Shown here: piece after piece, positions 1 through 8,046 of the stretch
How positions within the stretch are numbered: position 1 is the first letter of the stretch
Layout: each line of letters begins with the position of its first letter
Notes under the pieces: model-generated
Database searches by the model: none
What the model was told of the DNA's origin: nothing
Seen by the model: the letters and a program-made list of their open reading frames with translations, nothing else
Program-made: the position numbers and the translations under genes
Assembly (NCBI GenBank): GCA_046759385.1
Contig: JBHICC010000028.1
Span: 1 to 33,693 of the forward strand
Direction: 5' to 3'
DNA: 33,693 nt
From: JBHICC01 sp046759385
GTDB taxonomy: Bacteria; Pseudomonadota; Gammaproteobacteria; Acidiferrobacterales; SPGG2

Positions 1-1032
1 GATATCGATGTGCAGGTAGGGCGGACGGGAACTTTGACGCCGGTCGCGCGTCTACAGCCGGTCTCGGTCGGTGGTGTCACCGTGACCAACGCGACTTTGC
101 ACAACCAAGATGAGATTGAGAGAAAGGATATCCGAATCGGCGACATGGTGATTGTTCGACGCGCCGGTGAAGTTATTCCAGAGGTTGTCAAGGTGGTGCG
201 CTCCCGACGCCCGAAGCGCACACGGCGTTTCAAGATGCCTTCAGTTTGTCCGATTTGTGGCTCCGATGTGGTTCGCCCGGAAGGAGAAGCAGCCGCGCGC
301 TGCAGCGGTGGCCTGTTCTGTCCGGCACAACGGCGCGAGGCGCTTCGGCATTTTGCTTCCCGTCGCGCGATGGATATCGACGGATTAGGCGATAAGCTGG
401 TTGAACAGCTGGATGAGCAGAAGCTGGTGCGGGATGTTGCTGATTTGTATCGGCTTGACGCAAAGCAGATAGCGCGGATCGAGCGCATGGGGGATAAGTC
501 AGCTGCTAATTTGCTCGCCGCGCTAGAGCGAAGCAAACAGGCAACCCTTCCGCGCTTTCTGTTCGCCCTAGGTATCCGTGAAGTAGGCGAGGCAACCGCG
601 CTTAGCCTCGCCAGTTATTTCGGTGATCTAAATAAACTTATGCGCGCAAGCGTGGAGCAACTTCAGGATGTGACCGACGTGGGGCCGGTTGCGGCAAAGA
701 ATATCCATGCGTTCTTTCGTGAGAAACACAATCGCGATGTCATCACGAAGCTGAAGAAAGCGGGGGTCCACCCATCAAGGTTGCAGACGAAAGCTATCGC
801 GGGGTCGCCACTGCAGGGCAAGACGTTCGTGTTGACGGGTACATTGGTTACCATGTCCCGCGATCAGGCGAAGGCGAGGTTGCTTGCGCTGGGCGCGAAA
901 GTGGTCAGCAGCGTTTCGAGTAAGACCGACTATGTCGTAGTGGGCACGGATCCGGGTTCAAAGGTAACCAAGGCTGCCGAGCTAGGCATCTCGACATTAG
1001 ACGAGGACCAGTTCCTCGACTTGACTGAATGA
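1..1032 (+). CDS. ligA: NAD-dependent DNA ligase, C-terminal part (5' end outside window)
   Basis: Seals nicks in replication and repair using NAD+. The reading frame is open from base 1, so the adenylation domain and the start lie upstream. Visible in order: the end of the OB fold (GGVTVTNATLHN near residue 25), a four-cysteine zinc finger with spacing C-x2-C-x14-C-x5-C around residues 82-106, helix-hairpin-helix repeats (DIDGLGDKLVEQL and later GDKSAANLL, VGPVAAKNI), and a C-terminal BRCT domain (GKTFVLTGTL onwards). The zinc-finger spacing equals that of E. coli LigA as I recall it. The C-terminus appears complete. The GTG at base 10 is only the first start-like codon in an open frame, not the real start. 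Convergent with yciI. Confidence 0.97.
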   Translation, partial: DIDVQVGRTGTLTPVARLQPVSVGGVTVTNATLHNQDEIERKDIRIGDMVIVRRAGEVIPEVVKVVRSRRPKRTRRFKMPSVCPICGSDVVRPEGEAAARCSGGLFCPAQRREALRHFASRRAMDIDGLGDKLVEQLDEQKLVRDVADLYRLDAKQIARIERMGDKSAANLLAALERSKQATLPRFLFALGIREVGEATALSLASYFGDLNKLMRASVEQLQDVTDVGPVAAKNIHAFFREKHNRDVITKLKKAGVHPSRLQTKAIAGSPLQGKTFVLTGTLVTMSRDQAKARLLALGAKVVSSVSSKTDYVVVGTDPGSKVTKAAELGISTLDEDQFLDLTE

Positions 1033-1095
1033 GCCTATAATGCAGAGGTCGCAACGGCGCTTGCTCGTGATTTGTGACCCGTGACGGGTGATCGA

Positions 1096-1395
1096 TTAGG
1101 GTAGGACTTTGCGGAACGGTTTTACGCTCACGTTAGCGTAGACGCCGGCCCCGATATAGGGATCCGAGTCGGCCCACGCCTTAGCCTCATCGAGCGAATC
1201 GAACTCTGCAACAATCAGACTGCCGCTGAACCCAGCGGGACCTGGATCTTGGCTATCCACCGCCGGGAACGGCCCCGCCAGCAGTAATTTGCCCGCGTTT
1301 TTCAATGCTTCCAGGCGTGCAAGGTGCGCAGGGCGGGCCTGCACGCGCTTGTCTAAGCTGTTTTCGACATCGGTTGCAATCACGGCATAATACAT
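1096..1395 (-). CDS. yciI: YciI family protein
   Basis: A 99-residue protein of the YciI (YCII) superfamily, a dimeric ferredoxin-like fold whose biochemical role is not settled. Family marks are the early His in ARPAHLARL, the AGPF segment and the ADSDPYIGAGVY block near residues 80-91; the His/Asp pair is the proposed active-site couple of the family. Its ATG shares one base with the stop of yciB (TGATG at 1397-1393), so the two are very probably cotranscribed and translationally coupled. yciI and yciB are also close neighbours in E. coli. Confidence 0.9.
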   Translation of the reverse strand: MYYAVIATDVENSLDKRVQARPAHLARLEALKNAGKLLLAGPFPAVDSQDPGPAGFSGSLIVAEFDSLDEAKAWADSDPYIGAGVYANVSVKPFRKVLP

Positions 1396-1967
1396 CAGCC
1401 TTCATCCTTTTCTGTGTCTTCACGCATGTATTTTGCCATGACCACAGCTTGGATCAGAACAAAGGCCAAGGTTAAGCCGAATACACCAAAAACTTTAAAG
1501 TTGACCCACAACGCCAGTCGGGCTTCCGGATCGCGGTCTAGGCCATAGTAAAAGGCGACGTATAGGTTCAGCGCGCCGAGCAGAAGAAAGAAGCAACCCC
1601 AACTAAGATTGAGACGGCTCCAGACGTGACTGGGTAGTACGACCTGTGATCCCAGCATGCGCTCAAGTATGGTCTTATTGCCGAATACCTGACTCGCTAA
1701 TGTCAACGCGCCCAAAATGGCATAGACGATCGTCGGCTTCCATCGAATAAAGATATCGTCGCGTAGCAAGATGGTGAGGCCGCCGAACACGACCAATACC
1801 CCCAGTGTGATCAGATGTGTGGTTTCAAACCGGTGAGTCCTTAGCCAATGCCACCCGACTTGTACACCGGTGGCCGCAATCGCTACTGCCGTAGCGACGT
1901 AGATGTCGTACAGCTTGAATGCTGCGAAAAACAATAGCAGCGGGAAAAAATCGTAGAGTAATTTCAT
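1395..1967 (-). CDS. yciB: inner membrane septation protein A family (YciB/IspZ)
   Basis: A 190-residue polytopic inner-membrane protein. It begins MKLLYDFFPLLLFF, the typical N-terminus of the family, and also has the usual Y.ATAVAI segment and KPTIVYAILG block. About five or six hydrophobic helices are visible, separated by short basic loops, with a charged tail. YciB is linked to cell-envelope maintenance and septation in enteric bacteria and Shigella, but its biochemical activity is not well defined. The length is close to the family norm of about 180. The divergent neighbour begins at 2162. Confidence 0.93.
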   Translation of the reverse strand: MKLLYDFFPLLLFFAAFKLYDIYVATAVAIAATGVQVGWHWLRTHRFETTHLITLGVLVVFGGLTILLRDDIFIRWKPTIVYAILGALTLASQVFGNKTILERMLGSQVVLPSHVWSRLNLSWGCFFLLLGALNLYVAFYYGLDRDPEARLALWVNFKVFGVFGLTLAFVLIQAVVMAKYMREDTEKDEG

Positions 1968-2051
1968 GCTCTTTTGTGCTGGTCTGCATGCATTGTCGGC
2001 TCGGCTCGGCGCCGCATGAATTAGCCTGTTTTGGTGCGACGCGGAGCACAG

Positions 2052-2080
2052 CAGACAACCACCAAGGCCTCTGATATTAT
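2052..2080 (+). promoter_or_regulatory. candidate sigma-70 promoter for the MscS-helix protein
   Basis: The hexamers CAGACA (2052-2057) and TATTAT (2075-2080) are 17 bases apart and resemble -35 and -10 elements. They lie about 80 bases before the ATG at 2162, in the gap between divergent genes. By eye only; no transcription data. Confidence 0.35.
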
Positions 2081-2161
2081 GTGATCAGCCAAGTTGTATC
2101 CATGTCAGGACCGGCCACGCTCCCGCAACCTCAAAAAACGGATAACCGGAGGAGATAACCC

Positions 2162-2860
2162 ATGGACCAAGTCACTCAGACCATCGAAACCGGTCGCGGT
2201 TTTCTAGTGCAGCTCGGGGAATTCCTGCCGAAATTGCTGCTCGCGATCGTGATCCTGGTAGCCGGTTGGCTAATCGCGAAGTTCCTGCTTTTCATCGTTG
2301 TTAAAGGTTTGAAGCTCATCAACTTTAACGTTGTCACCGACAAGGCGCAAATCGATCATTTTCTCAAGCAGGGTGGGGTGCAGGCCAGCACGATCGATAT
2401 TCTCGGCATATTGATTTACTGGTTAGCGATCTTGTTTACCTTGCTGATCGCATTCGAGACGCTCGGTCTAGCGGTAGTTTCAGATCTGTTTACGCAGATC
2501 ACGTTGTTCATTCCCAAGGTCATTGTGGCCGTCATTATCCTGGCTATCGGGCTATACTTTGCCAGGTTCGTCGGCGATGCGGTGGTGGCCTATGCGAAGA
2601 ATATCGGCCTTGAGGACGCCGACCTGCTTGGGCGCGTGAGCCGTTACGGAATCATGGTTTTTGTTGTCGTCATCGCGCTCGATCAGGTCGACGTCGGCGG
2701 TGAAATTATTCGTTTGACGTTTTTCCTACTGTTTGGCGGTATCGTGTTGGCGTTGGCGCTTGCCTTCGGTGTCGGAGGCCAGAAGTGGGCAGCGGGGCAG
2801 CTCGAGAAGTTGATGAAAAAGAACGCTTCGAGCAGGAAGAAGGCGTCCGGCACGCGTTGA
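2162..2860 (+). CDS. MscS-like conserved-TM-helix membrane protein
   Basis: A 232-residue inner-membrane protein with about five predicted helices (roughly residues 22-48, 78-104, 113-140, 160-178 and 182-206) and a short basic C-terminal tail. The last helix ends with ALAFGVGGQKWAAG, which resembles the pore-lining helix of small mechanosensitive channels (AFG.GGQ..A), and the repeats resemble the conserved TM-helix family (PF05552). There is no soluble beta domain as in full MscS, so a channel role is inference. A strong ribosome binding site (GGAGGAG, about 2149-2155) precedes the ATG. Confidence 0.82.
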   Translation: MDQVTQTIETGRGFLVQLGEFLPKLLLAIVILVAGWLIAKFLLFIVVKGLKLINFNVVTDKAQIDHFLKQGGVQASTIDILGILIYWLAILFTLLIAFETLGLAVVSDLFTQITLFIPKVIVAVIILAIGLYFARFVGDAVVAYAKNIGLEDADLLGRVSRYGIMVFVVVIALDQVDVGGEIIRLTFFLLFGGIVLALALAFGVGGQKWAAGQLEKLMKKNASSRKKASGTR

Positions 2861-2919
2861 TTAACAGGCCAAGGGCGAGGCAGACGAAGCGTTGCCAAGC
2901 GTGCAGGCGCTGAGGGCCT

Positions 2920-3570
2920 ATGGCCCAGTACTTTCACATTCACCCCACTGATCCGCAGCTGCGTCTGGCTCGCGCGGCTGTGGCGATTCTCAAGGACGGG
3001 GGTGTGCTCGTGTACCCGACCGATTCCTGCTATGCGTTAGGCTGTCAGATCGGTCAGAAGAACGCATTGGAACGCATCCGCCGCATTCGGGGGGTGGACG
3101 AACACCACAATCTCACGTTGGTATGTCGTGACCTTTCGGAGCTGTCGCTGTATGCTCGGGTGACGAACTCGGATTACCGTGTTTTGCGAGCCAACACGCC
3201 TGGGCCGTACACGTTTATTCTACCCGCCACGCGTGAGGTCCCACGACGATTAATGCACGCGCGACGCAGAACGATTGGTCTAAGAGTCCCGGATCATCGC
3301 GTCACTCAAGCCCTGTTAGCCGAACTCGGTGAACCCTTGCTTAGTACCACCTTGATCCTGTCGGGCAAGGACCTACCCTTGAGTGACCCACAGGAGATGC
3401 GCGTGCTTCTCGAGCAGCAAGTAGATCTCGTGATCGACGGAGGATACTGCGGCTTAGAGCCAACGACGGTCATCGCGCTCAATGACGGCTCGGCACAGGT
3501 GATTCGGCGCGGCAAAGGCAACCTGGCAGCGTTTCACCTGTTCGCCGAACCAGATACGGAGTTCAGCTGA
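2920..3570 (+). CDS. yciO: YciO, Sua5/YrdC/YciO family protein
   Basis: A 216-residue protein very similar to E. coli YciO along its whole length. It starts MAQYFHIHP and continues with GGVLVYPTDSCYALGC, HNLTLVCRDLSELS, NTPGPYTFIL, KTIGLRVP-type and DGGYCG..PTTVI blocks. The fold is the YrdC fold, which binds ATP and threonine in threonylcarbamoyl-AMP synthases. YciO is a paralogue of TsaC and its contribution to t6A synthesis is weaker or uncertain, so I do not call it TsaC. A GAGGG ribosome binding site lies just before the ATG. It heads the cluster that continues through rluB. Confidence 0.93.
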   Translation: MAQYFHIHPTDPQLRLARAAVAILKDGGVLVYPTDSCYALGCQIGQKNALERIRRIRGVDEHHNLTLVCRDLSELSLYARVTNSDYRVLRANTPGPYTFILPATREVPRRLMHARRRTIGLRVPDHRVTQALLAELGEPLLSTTLILSGKDLPLSDPQEMRVLLEQQVDLVIDGGYCGLEPTTVIALNDGSAQVIRRGKGNLAAFHLFAEPDTEFS

Positions 3571-3610
3571 TCTCCGTTGTCGGTGTACGTGAATTTACCG
3601 GTGCGAGCTT

Positions 3611-3618
3611 GCTATACT
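3611..3618 (+). promoter_or_regulatory. candidate extended -10 promoter close to the M50 gene start
   Basis: TGCTATACT, preceded by TT, reads as a TGn-extended -10 element, with TATACT at 3613-3618. No good -35 is visible. Initiation about 7 bases downstream would fall on or next to the ATG at 3626. Confidence 0.35.
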
Positions 3619-3625
3619 GGCGCCA

Positions 3626-4309
3626 ATGTTAGAGGAAATGCTCGGGTTGCTCAGTGGTTTATCCCGCCCGCAATTGATTGTCGTTTCTATTCTTCCGGTC
3701 CTATTCGCGATCACTTTGCATGAGGTTGCTCACGGGTGGATCGCCAAACATCTCGGAGACCCAACGGCGCAACGCCTCGGTCGGGTTACGCTGAACCCCC
3801 TAAGGCACATAGACCCTATCGGCACGATTCTAATACCGATCGCGCTGATCCTGCTGAAAGCTCCTTTTCTGTTCGGATGGGCCAAGCCCGTGCCGGTTAC
3901 CTGGGAAAATCTGCGCCGCCCGAAACGTGACATGGTTCTAGTGGCGGCTGCTGGGCCTGGTGCAAATCTGCTGATGGCGCTCCTTTGGGGTGTAATTGCC
4001 AAGATTGGAGCATTGCTATTGGGTTCGGGATCGTGGGTGGCGGAGCCTATGGTTTATATGGGCCTGATTGGCATACTTATTAATGTTCTGTTAATGGTGT
4101 TTAATCTGCTGCCGCTGCCACCTCTCGACGGCGGCCGGGTTGCGGTCGGACTGTTACCGGGGCGATGGGGCTGGGTCCTCAGCCGGGTCGAGCCCTTCGG
4201 ACTGCTGATTCTTCTTGCCTTGCTGTTTACCGGCGTGCTCTGGGTGATCATCGGGCCACCGATTGAGATCATCGTGAAAGCGGTAGGGAACTTGGTAGGG
4301 TTAGTGTGA
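3626..4309 (+). CDS. site-2 protease family membrane zinc metalloprotease (M50)
   Basis: A 227-residue membrane protein with the HEVAHGW motif (HExxH-type zinc site, residues 32-38) inside the first hydrophobic segment. The second conserved block NLLPLPPLDGGRV (about 158-170) supplies the third metal ligand (Asp). Other hydrophobic helices lie near 65-80, 100-125, 138-158 and 190-220. No PDZ domain is present, so this is the short Rv1823/YwhC-like kind of S2P. The natural substrate is unknown. In many Gammaproteobacteria the gene sits just upstream of trpS, as here. Its last four bases (GTGA) overlap the trpS start. A later ATG at 3638 is an alternative start. Confidence 0.92.
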   Translation: MLEEMLGLLSGLSRPQLIVVSILPVLFAITLHEVAHGWIAKHLGDPTAQRLGRVTLNPLRHIDPIGTILIPIALILLKAPFLFGWAKPVPVTWENLRRPKRDMVLVAAAGPGANLLMALLWGVIAKIGALLLGSGSWVAEPMVYMGLIGILINVLLMVFNLLPLPPLDGGRVAVGLLPGRWGWVLSRVEPFGLLILLALLFTGVLWVIIGPPIEIIVKAVGNLVGLV

Positions 4310-5535
4310 CCAATTTGAGCAGTGTCCCGCCCGGTCAGCCTGCACGCGTGCTTTCCGGAATGCGCCCCACTGGGCGTCTTCACCTTGGCCACTACCACGG
4401 CGTCCTGAGGAATTGGGTTCGACTGCAGCACGAATATGAGGCCTACTTTTTTGTCGCTGACTGGCATGCGCTCACAACTCACTACGACGAACCCCAGATC
4501 CTTAGAGAGAACGTCTGGGACATGGTTATCGACTGGCTCGCTGCTGATATCGATCCTCATCATGCCACCCTTTTCATTCAGTCGCACGTGCCGCAGCATG
4601 CGGAGTTATTTACCCTGCTCGCCATGATTGCACCACTGTCGTGGTTGGAACGCGTGCCGAGTTACAAGGATCAGCAGGCGCAGCTCAATGATAAAGATCT
4701 CTCAACCTACGGATTTCTCGGCTATCCGTTGTTGCAAAGTGCGGATATCTTGGCCTATCGAGCGGGCCTGGTTCCGGTCGGTGAGGATCAAGTGGCCCAT
4801 GTGGAGCTCACGCGCGAGATCGCACGGCGGTTCAATCATCTCTACGGGCGCGAGCCTGGCTATGAAGAACGCGCTGAGAAGGCCATAAGCAAGCTCGGTA
4901 AAAAAACCAGCGCACTCTATCGAGAACTGCGCACCAGCTATCTCGAACAGGGCGATCACGAGGCGCTGGAAACTGCGCGGGCGCTGCTGGAGAAACAGAA
5001 AAACATCACTATCGGGGACAAGGAGCGATTATTTGGCTATCTCGAAGGGGGCGGCAAGATTATTCTGCCGGAGCCGCAAGCACTGTTGACACCATCGCCG
5101 AAAATGCCCGGCCTCGACGGTCAAAAGATGTCAAAGTCCTACAATAATGTTATTGCGCTTCGGGAAAGCCCGGACCAGATTCAGAAGAAACTGCGCACGA
5201 TGCCGACAGATCCTGCGCGGGTGCGCCGTTCCGACCCTGGCGATCCGGAAAAGTGTCCAGTTTGGCCGTTTCACGAGATCTACTCTGACGACGATACCAA
5301 AACTTGGGTGCAGAACGGTTGTCGCACTGCAGGCATCGGCTGCCTTGAGTGTAAGCAGAAGGTGATCGACGCGGTGGTTACTGAGCTCGAACCAATCCGC
5401 GAGCGCGCGGCCGAGTATGCCGACGATCTAACATTGGTGAAGAACATCGTTGCCGAAGGCTCCGAGCACGCACGCGATGTGGCGGAGGAAACCCTAGATG
5501 ACGTCCACCAGGCGATGGGCCTGGGATATGGTTGA
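4306..5535 (+). CDS. trpS: tryptophanyl-tRNA synthetase, long form with Cys4 motif
   Basis: Charges tRNA-Trp with tryptophan. Class I signatures are present: HLGH (residues 26-29) and KMSKS (274-278). At 409 residues it is longer than the roughly 334-residue E. coli enzyme. Extra sequence lies between the Rossmann fold and KMSKS (about 185-265) and in the C-terminal helical domain. That domain carries cysteines 317, 339, 346 and 349 (C-x21-C-x6-C-x2-C), closely matching the [4Fe-4S] motif I recall for Thermotoga maritima TrpRS (C-x22-C-x6-C-x2-C). The start is a GTG overlapping the M50 stop. No better start exists before the SGMRPTG block. The gene ends in a one-base overlap with scpA. Confidence 0.96.
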   Translation: MTNLSSVPPGQPARVLSGMRPTGRLHLGHYHGVLRNWVRLQHEYEAYFFVADWHALTTHYDEPQILRENVWDMVIDWLAADIDPHHATLFIQSHVPQHAELFTLLAMIAPLSWLERVPSYKDQQAQLNDKDLSTYGFLGYPLLQSADILAYRAGLVPVGEDQVAHVELTREIARRFNHLYGREPGYEERAEKAISKLGKKTSALYRELRTSYLEQGDHEALETARALLEKQKNITIGDKERLFGYLEGGGKIILPEPQALLTPSPKMPGLDGQKMSKSYNNVIALRESPDQIQKKLRTMPTDPARVRRSDPGDPEKCPVWPFHEIYSDDDTKTWVQNGCRTAGIGCLECKQKVIDAVVTELEPIRERAAEYADDLTLVKNIVAEGSEHARDVAEETLDDVHQAMGLGYG

Positions 5536-6323
5536 TGGACACGCCGGCGCAAAATGACATACCAGTGGCGGTGGTGCGCGGGGAACCGCTCACCGAGATG
5601 CCACGCGATCTTTACATCCCGCCGGACGCGCTTGAAGTGTTCCTAGAGACTTTCGAAGGACCGCTTGATCTGCTGTTATACCTCATTCGCAAGCAAAACA
5701 TCGATATCCTCGATATCCCTATTGCCGAAGTGACTCGGCAATACGTCGCTTATATAGAACTGATGCAACTCACGGAGATCGAGCTCGCTGGCGAGTATCT
5801 TGTGATGGCCGCCATGCTAGCGGAGATCAAATCGCGCATGCTGCTACCGCGTGCTGGCGAGGATGAAGAGGAAGAAGATCCACGTGCCGAGCTTGTGCGT
5901 CGGCTACAAGAATACGAGCGCTATCGCGAGGCGGCCGAAAATCTCGATAGTCGCCCGCGAATCGGCCGAGATATCCATACCGCGTTTGCCGAGTACAATG
6001 GGAAGTCAGTCAAGCGTTTGCAGCCCAACGTATCTTTGTACGAACTACTGGATGCGTTCAAGCGCGTACTCGAACGAGCTGAGCTTTACAGGCACCACCA
6101 CGTGCTGCGTGAACGCCTATCGGTGCGCGAACGGATGGCCGAGATCCTCAATCGGATTCGTAGCGAAGAGTTTGTTCGGTTCGATGCGCTGTTCAACGTG
6201 AGAGAGGGCCGTCTCGGCGTGGTGGTTACGTTCATTGCGATCCTCGAACTGCTCAAGGAAGCGTTGCTGGTCGTTGTTCAGGCCGAGGCTTTTGCCCCGA
6301 TTCACATCAAGGCGGCAGGGTGA
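5535..6323 (+). CDS. scpA: segregation and condensation protein A
   Basis: The kleisin subunit that bridges SMC heads together with ScpB and takes part in chromosome segregation. The 262-residue protein shows the family N-terminal block FEGPLDLLLYLIRKQNIDI (about 34-52), the YLVMAAMLAEIKSRMLLP segment, an acidic linker (EDEEEEDP) and the C-terminal winged helix that contacts the SMC head. I chose the ATG at 5535, which overlaps the trpS stop as TGATG, over the TTG three bases earlier. The next gene is scpB with the same kind of one-base overlap. No smc gene is in the window. Confidence 0.95.
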   Translation: MDTPAQNDIPVAVVRGEPLTEMPRDLYIPPDALEVFLETFEGPLDLLLYLIRKQNIDILDIPIAEVTRQYVAYIELMQLTEIELAGEYLVMAAMLAEIKSRMLLPRAGEDEEEEDPRAELVRRLQEYERYREAAENLDSRPRIGRDIHTAFAEYNGKSVKRLQPNVSLYELLDAFKRVLERAELYRHHHVLRERLSVRERMAEILNRIRSEEFVRFDALFNVREGRLGVVVTFIAILELLKEALLVVVQAEAFAPIHIKAAG

Positions 6324-7033
6324 TGGCGGAAGACAAATCTGAGCTTAAGAATATCATAGAAGCGGCGTTATTGGCGGCCAGCGAGCCGTTACCGATTGAA
6401 CGCATGTTATCCATGTTTCCTCAGGGCTCGCGACCGTCGCGGGAATCCATCGGTGCTGCGCTCGAGGCACTGGCGCGCGACTACGAGAATCGCGGTATCG
6501 AGCTCAAACGCATAGAGCGCGGTTACCGTATACAAACGCGGGAGAAGTACAGTTTGTGGATCAGCGAGTTGCAGCAGGAACGTCCGCCGCGATATTCACG
6601 CGCGTTGCTTGAGACCTTGGCAATCATTGCCTATAAACAGCCGGTTACGAGGGGGGATATTGAAGCGATCCGGGGGGTATCCGTTAGTCCAGACATCATA
6701 CGCACGTTACTGGAACGCGAGTGGGTACGACAGGTCGGTTATCGCGATACACCGGGTAAGCCAGCACTTTTCGGCACGACGCGCAAATTCGTTGAGCATT
6801 TCAATCTCGGCAGCCTCGATGAGCTGCCACCACTGGGCGAGGTTCGGGATCTGGCGGAGATCGGCAAAGAGCTGAATCTGCCCCTCGAAGTCGTACATTC
6901 CCCGGAGCAGTCAGAGGCTAGCGACTCGAGCAGCGCCGCACGAGAAGAGCGCGGACCGACACCTGCCGCTTCACCCGAGGAGCAGGATACTGAGCAAGAC
7001 TACCGCGATTATCAAGAGCGGGAACAGGCTTGA
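6323..7033 (+). CDS. scpB: segregation and condensation protein B
   Basis: Partner of ScpA in the SMC complex. The 236-residue protein has two winged-helix domains. Recognisable blocks are IIEAALLAASEPLPIE near the start and RYSRALLETLAIIAYKQPVTRGDIEAIRGV (family signature, about 92-121), then TPGKPALFGTT. The last 50 or so residues are low-complexity and acidic (Ser/Glu-rich), typical of the unstructured ScpB tail. The ATG at 6323 overlaps the scpA stop (TGATG). A GTG three bases upstream is a less likely alternative. The stop overlaps the rluB start. Confidence 0.95.
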   Translation: MAEDKSELKNIIEAALLAASEPLPIERMLSMFPQGSRPSRESIGAALEALARDYENRGIELKRIERGYRIQTREKYSLWISELQQERPPRYSRALLETLAIIAYKQPVTRGDIEAIRGVSVSPDIIRTLLEREWVRQVGYRDTPGKPALFGTTRKFVEHFNLGSLDELPPLGEVRDLAEIGKELNLPLEVVHSPEQSEASDSSSAAREERGPTPAASPEEQDTEQDYRDYQEREQA

Positions 7034-7845
7034 GCGAGAAGCTGCAAAAGGTCTTGGCGCGCGCCGGAGTAGGGTCACGGCGCGAGGTAGAGCGCTGGAT
7101 TGAGCAGGGGCGCGTTACGGTCGATAGCCGGTGCGCCAAGCTCGGTGACCGTGTCGAGGACCGCCACACAGTCCGAATCGACGGGCGCCCTGTCACACGG
7201 AGCGCAGCCCGTCCACGGCGCAGGGTACTGTTATACAATAAGCCGGAGGGCGAGCTCTGCACGCGCTCGGATCCACGAAGCCGGCCGACGGTGTTCGAAC
7301 ACCTTCCCAGAGTGAGGATCGGGCGATGGGTGGCCGTGGGACGCTTGGATATCAACACGTCAGGCTTGCTGCTGTTTACCACAGACGGCGAACTCGCTAA
7401 CCAACTAATGCATCCTTCCTCTGAGCTCGAACGTCAATACGCCGTGCGCGTGCTGGGCGAAATCGATAAGACGGCGTTGCAGAGACTGACTACCGGCGTG
7501 CGGTTGGACGGTGCCCTCGCGCGTTTCGATGTTGTCACCGAGACTGGCGGAGAGGGCGTCAATCGCTGGTATCACGTAACCTTGAGAGAAGGCCGTAACC
7601 GCGAAGTTCGTAGGCTTTGGGAGGCGGTCGGTGCTAGGGTTAGCCGACTAATACGCATTCGCTTTGGCCCAATCACACTACCGCGGGGTTTGCGAACGGG
7701 GCACTGGGTGGAGCTCGATTCCACAGACGTCAATGATCTGTGCGATGCCACCGAATTGAAATCAGACACGCGTAGCCGCGGGCGATCGAATAGGGGCCCG
7801 TCGAAAAGGCACCGCCGTTCCTCAACGGCACTCGTTACTCGCTAG
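7030..7845 (+). CDS. rluB: 23S rRNA pseudouridine synthase B
   Basis: RsuA-family pseudouridine synthase. E. coli RluB makes pseudouridine 2605 in 23S rRNA. An N-terminal S4 RNA-binding domain begins SEKLQKVLARAGVGSRRE, nearly identical to E. coli RluB, which supports the TTG start at 7030 overlapping the scpB stop (TTGA). The catalytic aspartate is Asp107 in GRLDINTSGLLL, and GRNREVRRLWEAVG is the usual C-terminal motif. The last 25 residues are basic and repetitive (Arg/Ser), probably a flexible RNA-binding tail. The protein has 271 residues. Confidence 0.95.
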   Translation: MSEKLQKVLARAGVGSRREVERWIEQGRVTVDSRCAKLGDRVEDRHTVRIDGRPVTRSAARPRRRVLLYNKPEGELCTRSDPRSRPTVFEHLPRVRIGRWVAVGRLDINTSGLLLFTTDGELANQLMHPSSELERQYAVRVLGEIDKTALQRLTTGVRLDGALARFDVVTETGGEGVNRWYHVTLREGRNREVRRLWEAVGARVSRLIRIRFGPITLPRGLRTGHWVELDSTDVNDLCDATELKSDTRSRGRSNRGPSKRHRRSSTALVTR

Positions 7846-8014
7846 TTATAGCGGCGCCGACAGGTGGTCGGTGTGCCAGAAGCGCGCCGGCCCCCGCGCT
7901 GTAACGCGAAGCCGCGTTCACCATCCTAAGTCATTAACAAAAAAGAAAAAACAGCCTTTCATGATAATACGTCCTAGGCAACCCAATAGTCTTAAGGTAG
8001 TATCGAGCTTGCTA

Positions 8015-8046
8015 GAAGTAGAAGTAAGATGAAGTAGAAGTAAGAT
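8015..8046 (+). repeat. perfect 16-bp tandem duplication over the start of the next gene
   Basis: GAAGTAGAAGTAAGAT occurs twice head to tail (8015-8030 and 8031-8046). The second copy ends inside the ATG of the gene at 8045. The first copy forms ATG-AAG-TAG (8029-8037), a two-codon minimal frame just upstream. Confidence 0.9.

Noticed and set aside
1055..1095. ACCCG-TGA-CGGGT repeat as a terminator between ligA and yciI
   Set aside because: The stem is only five bases and has no T run on either strand.
4054..4599. 181-residue open frame on the minus strand
   Set aside because: Antisense to the M50 protease and trpS genes, with low-complexity composition.
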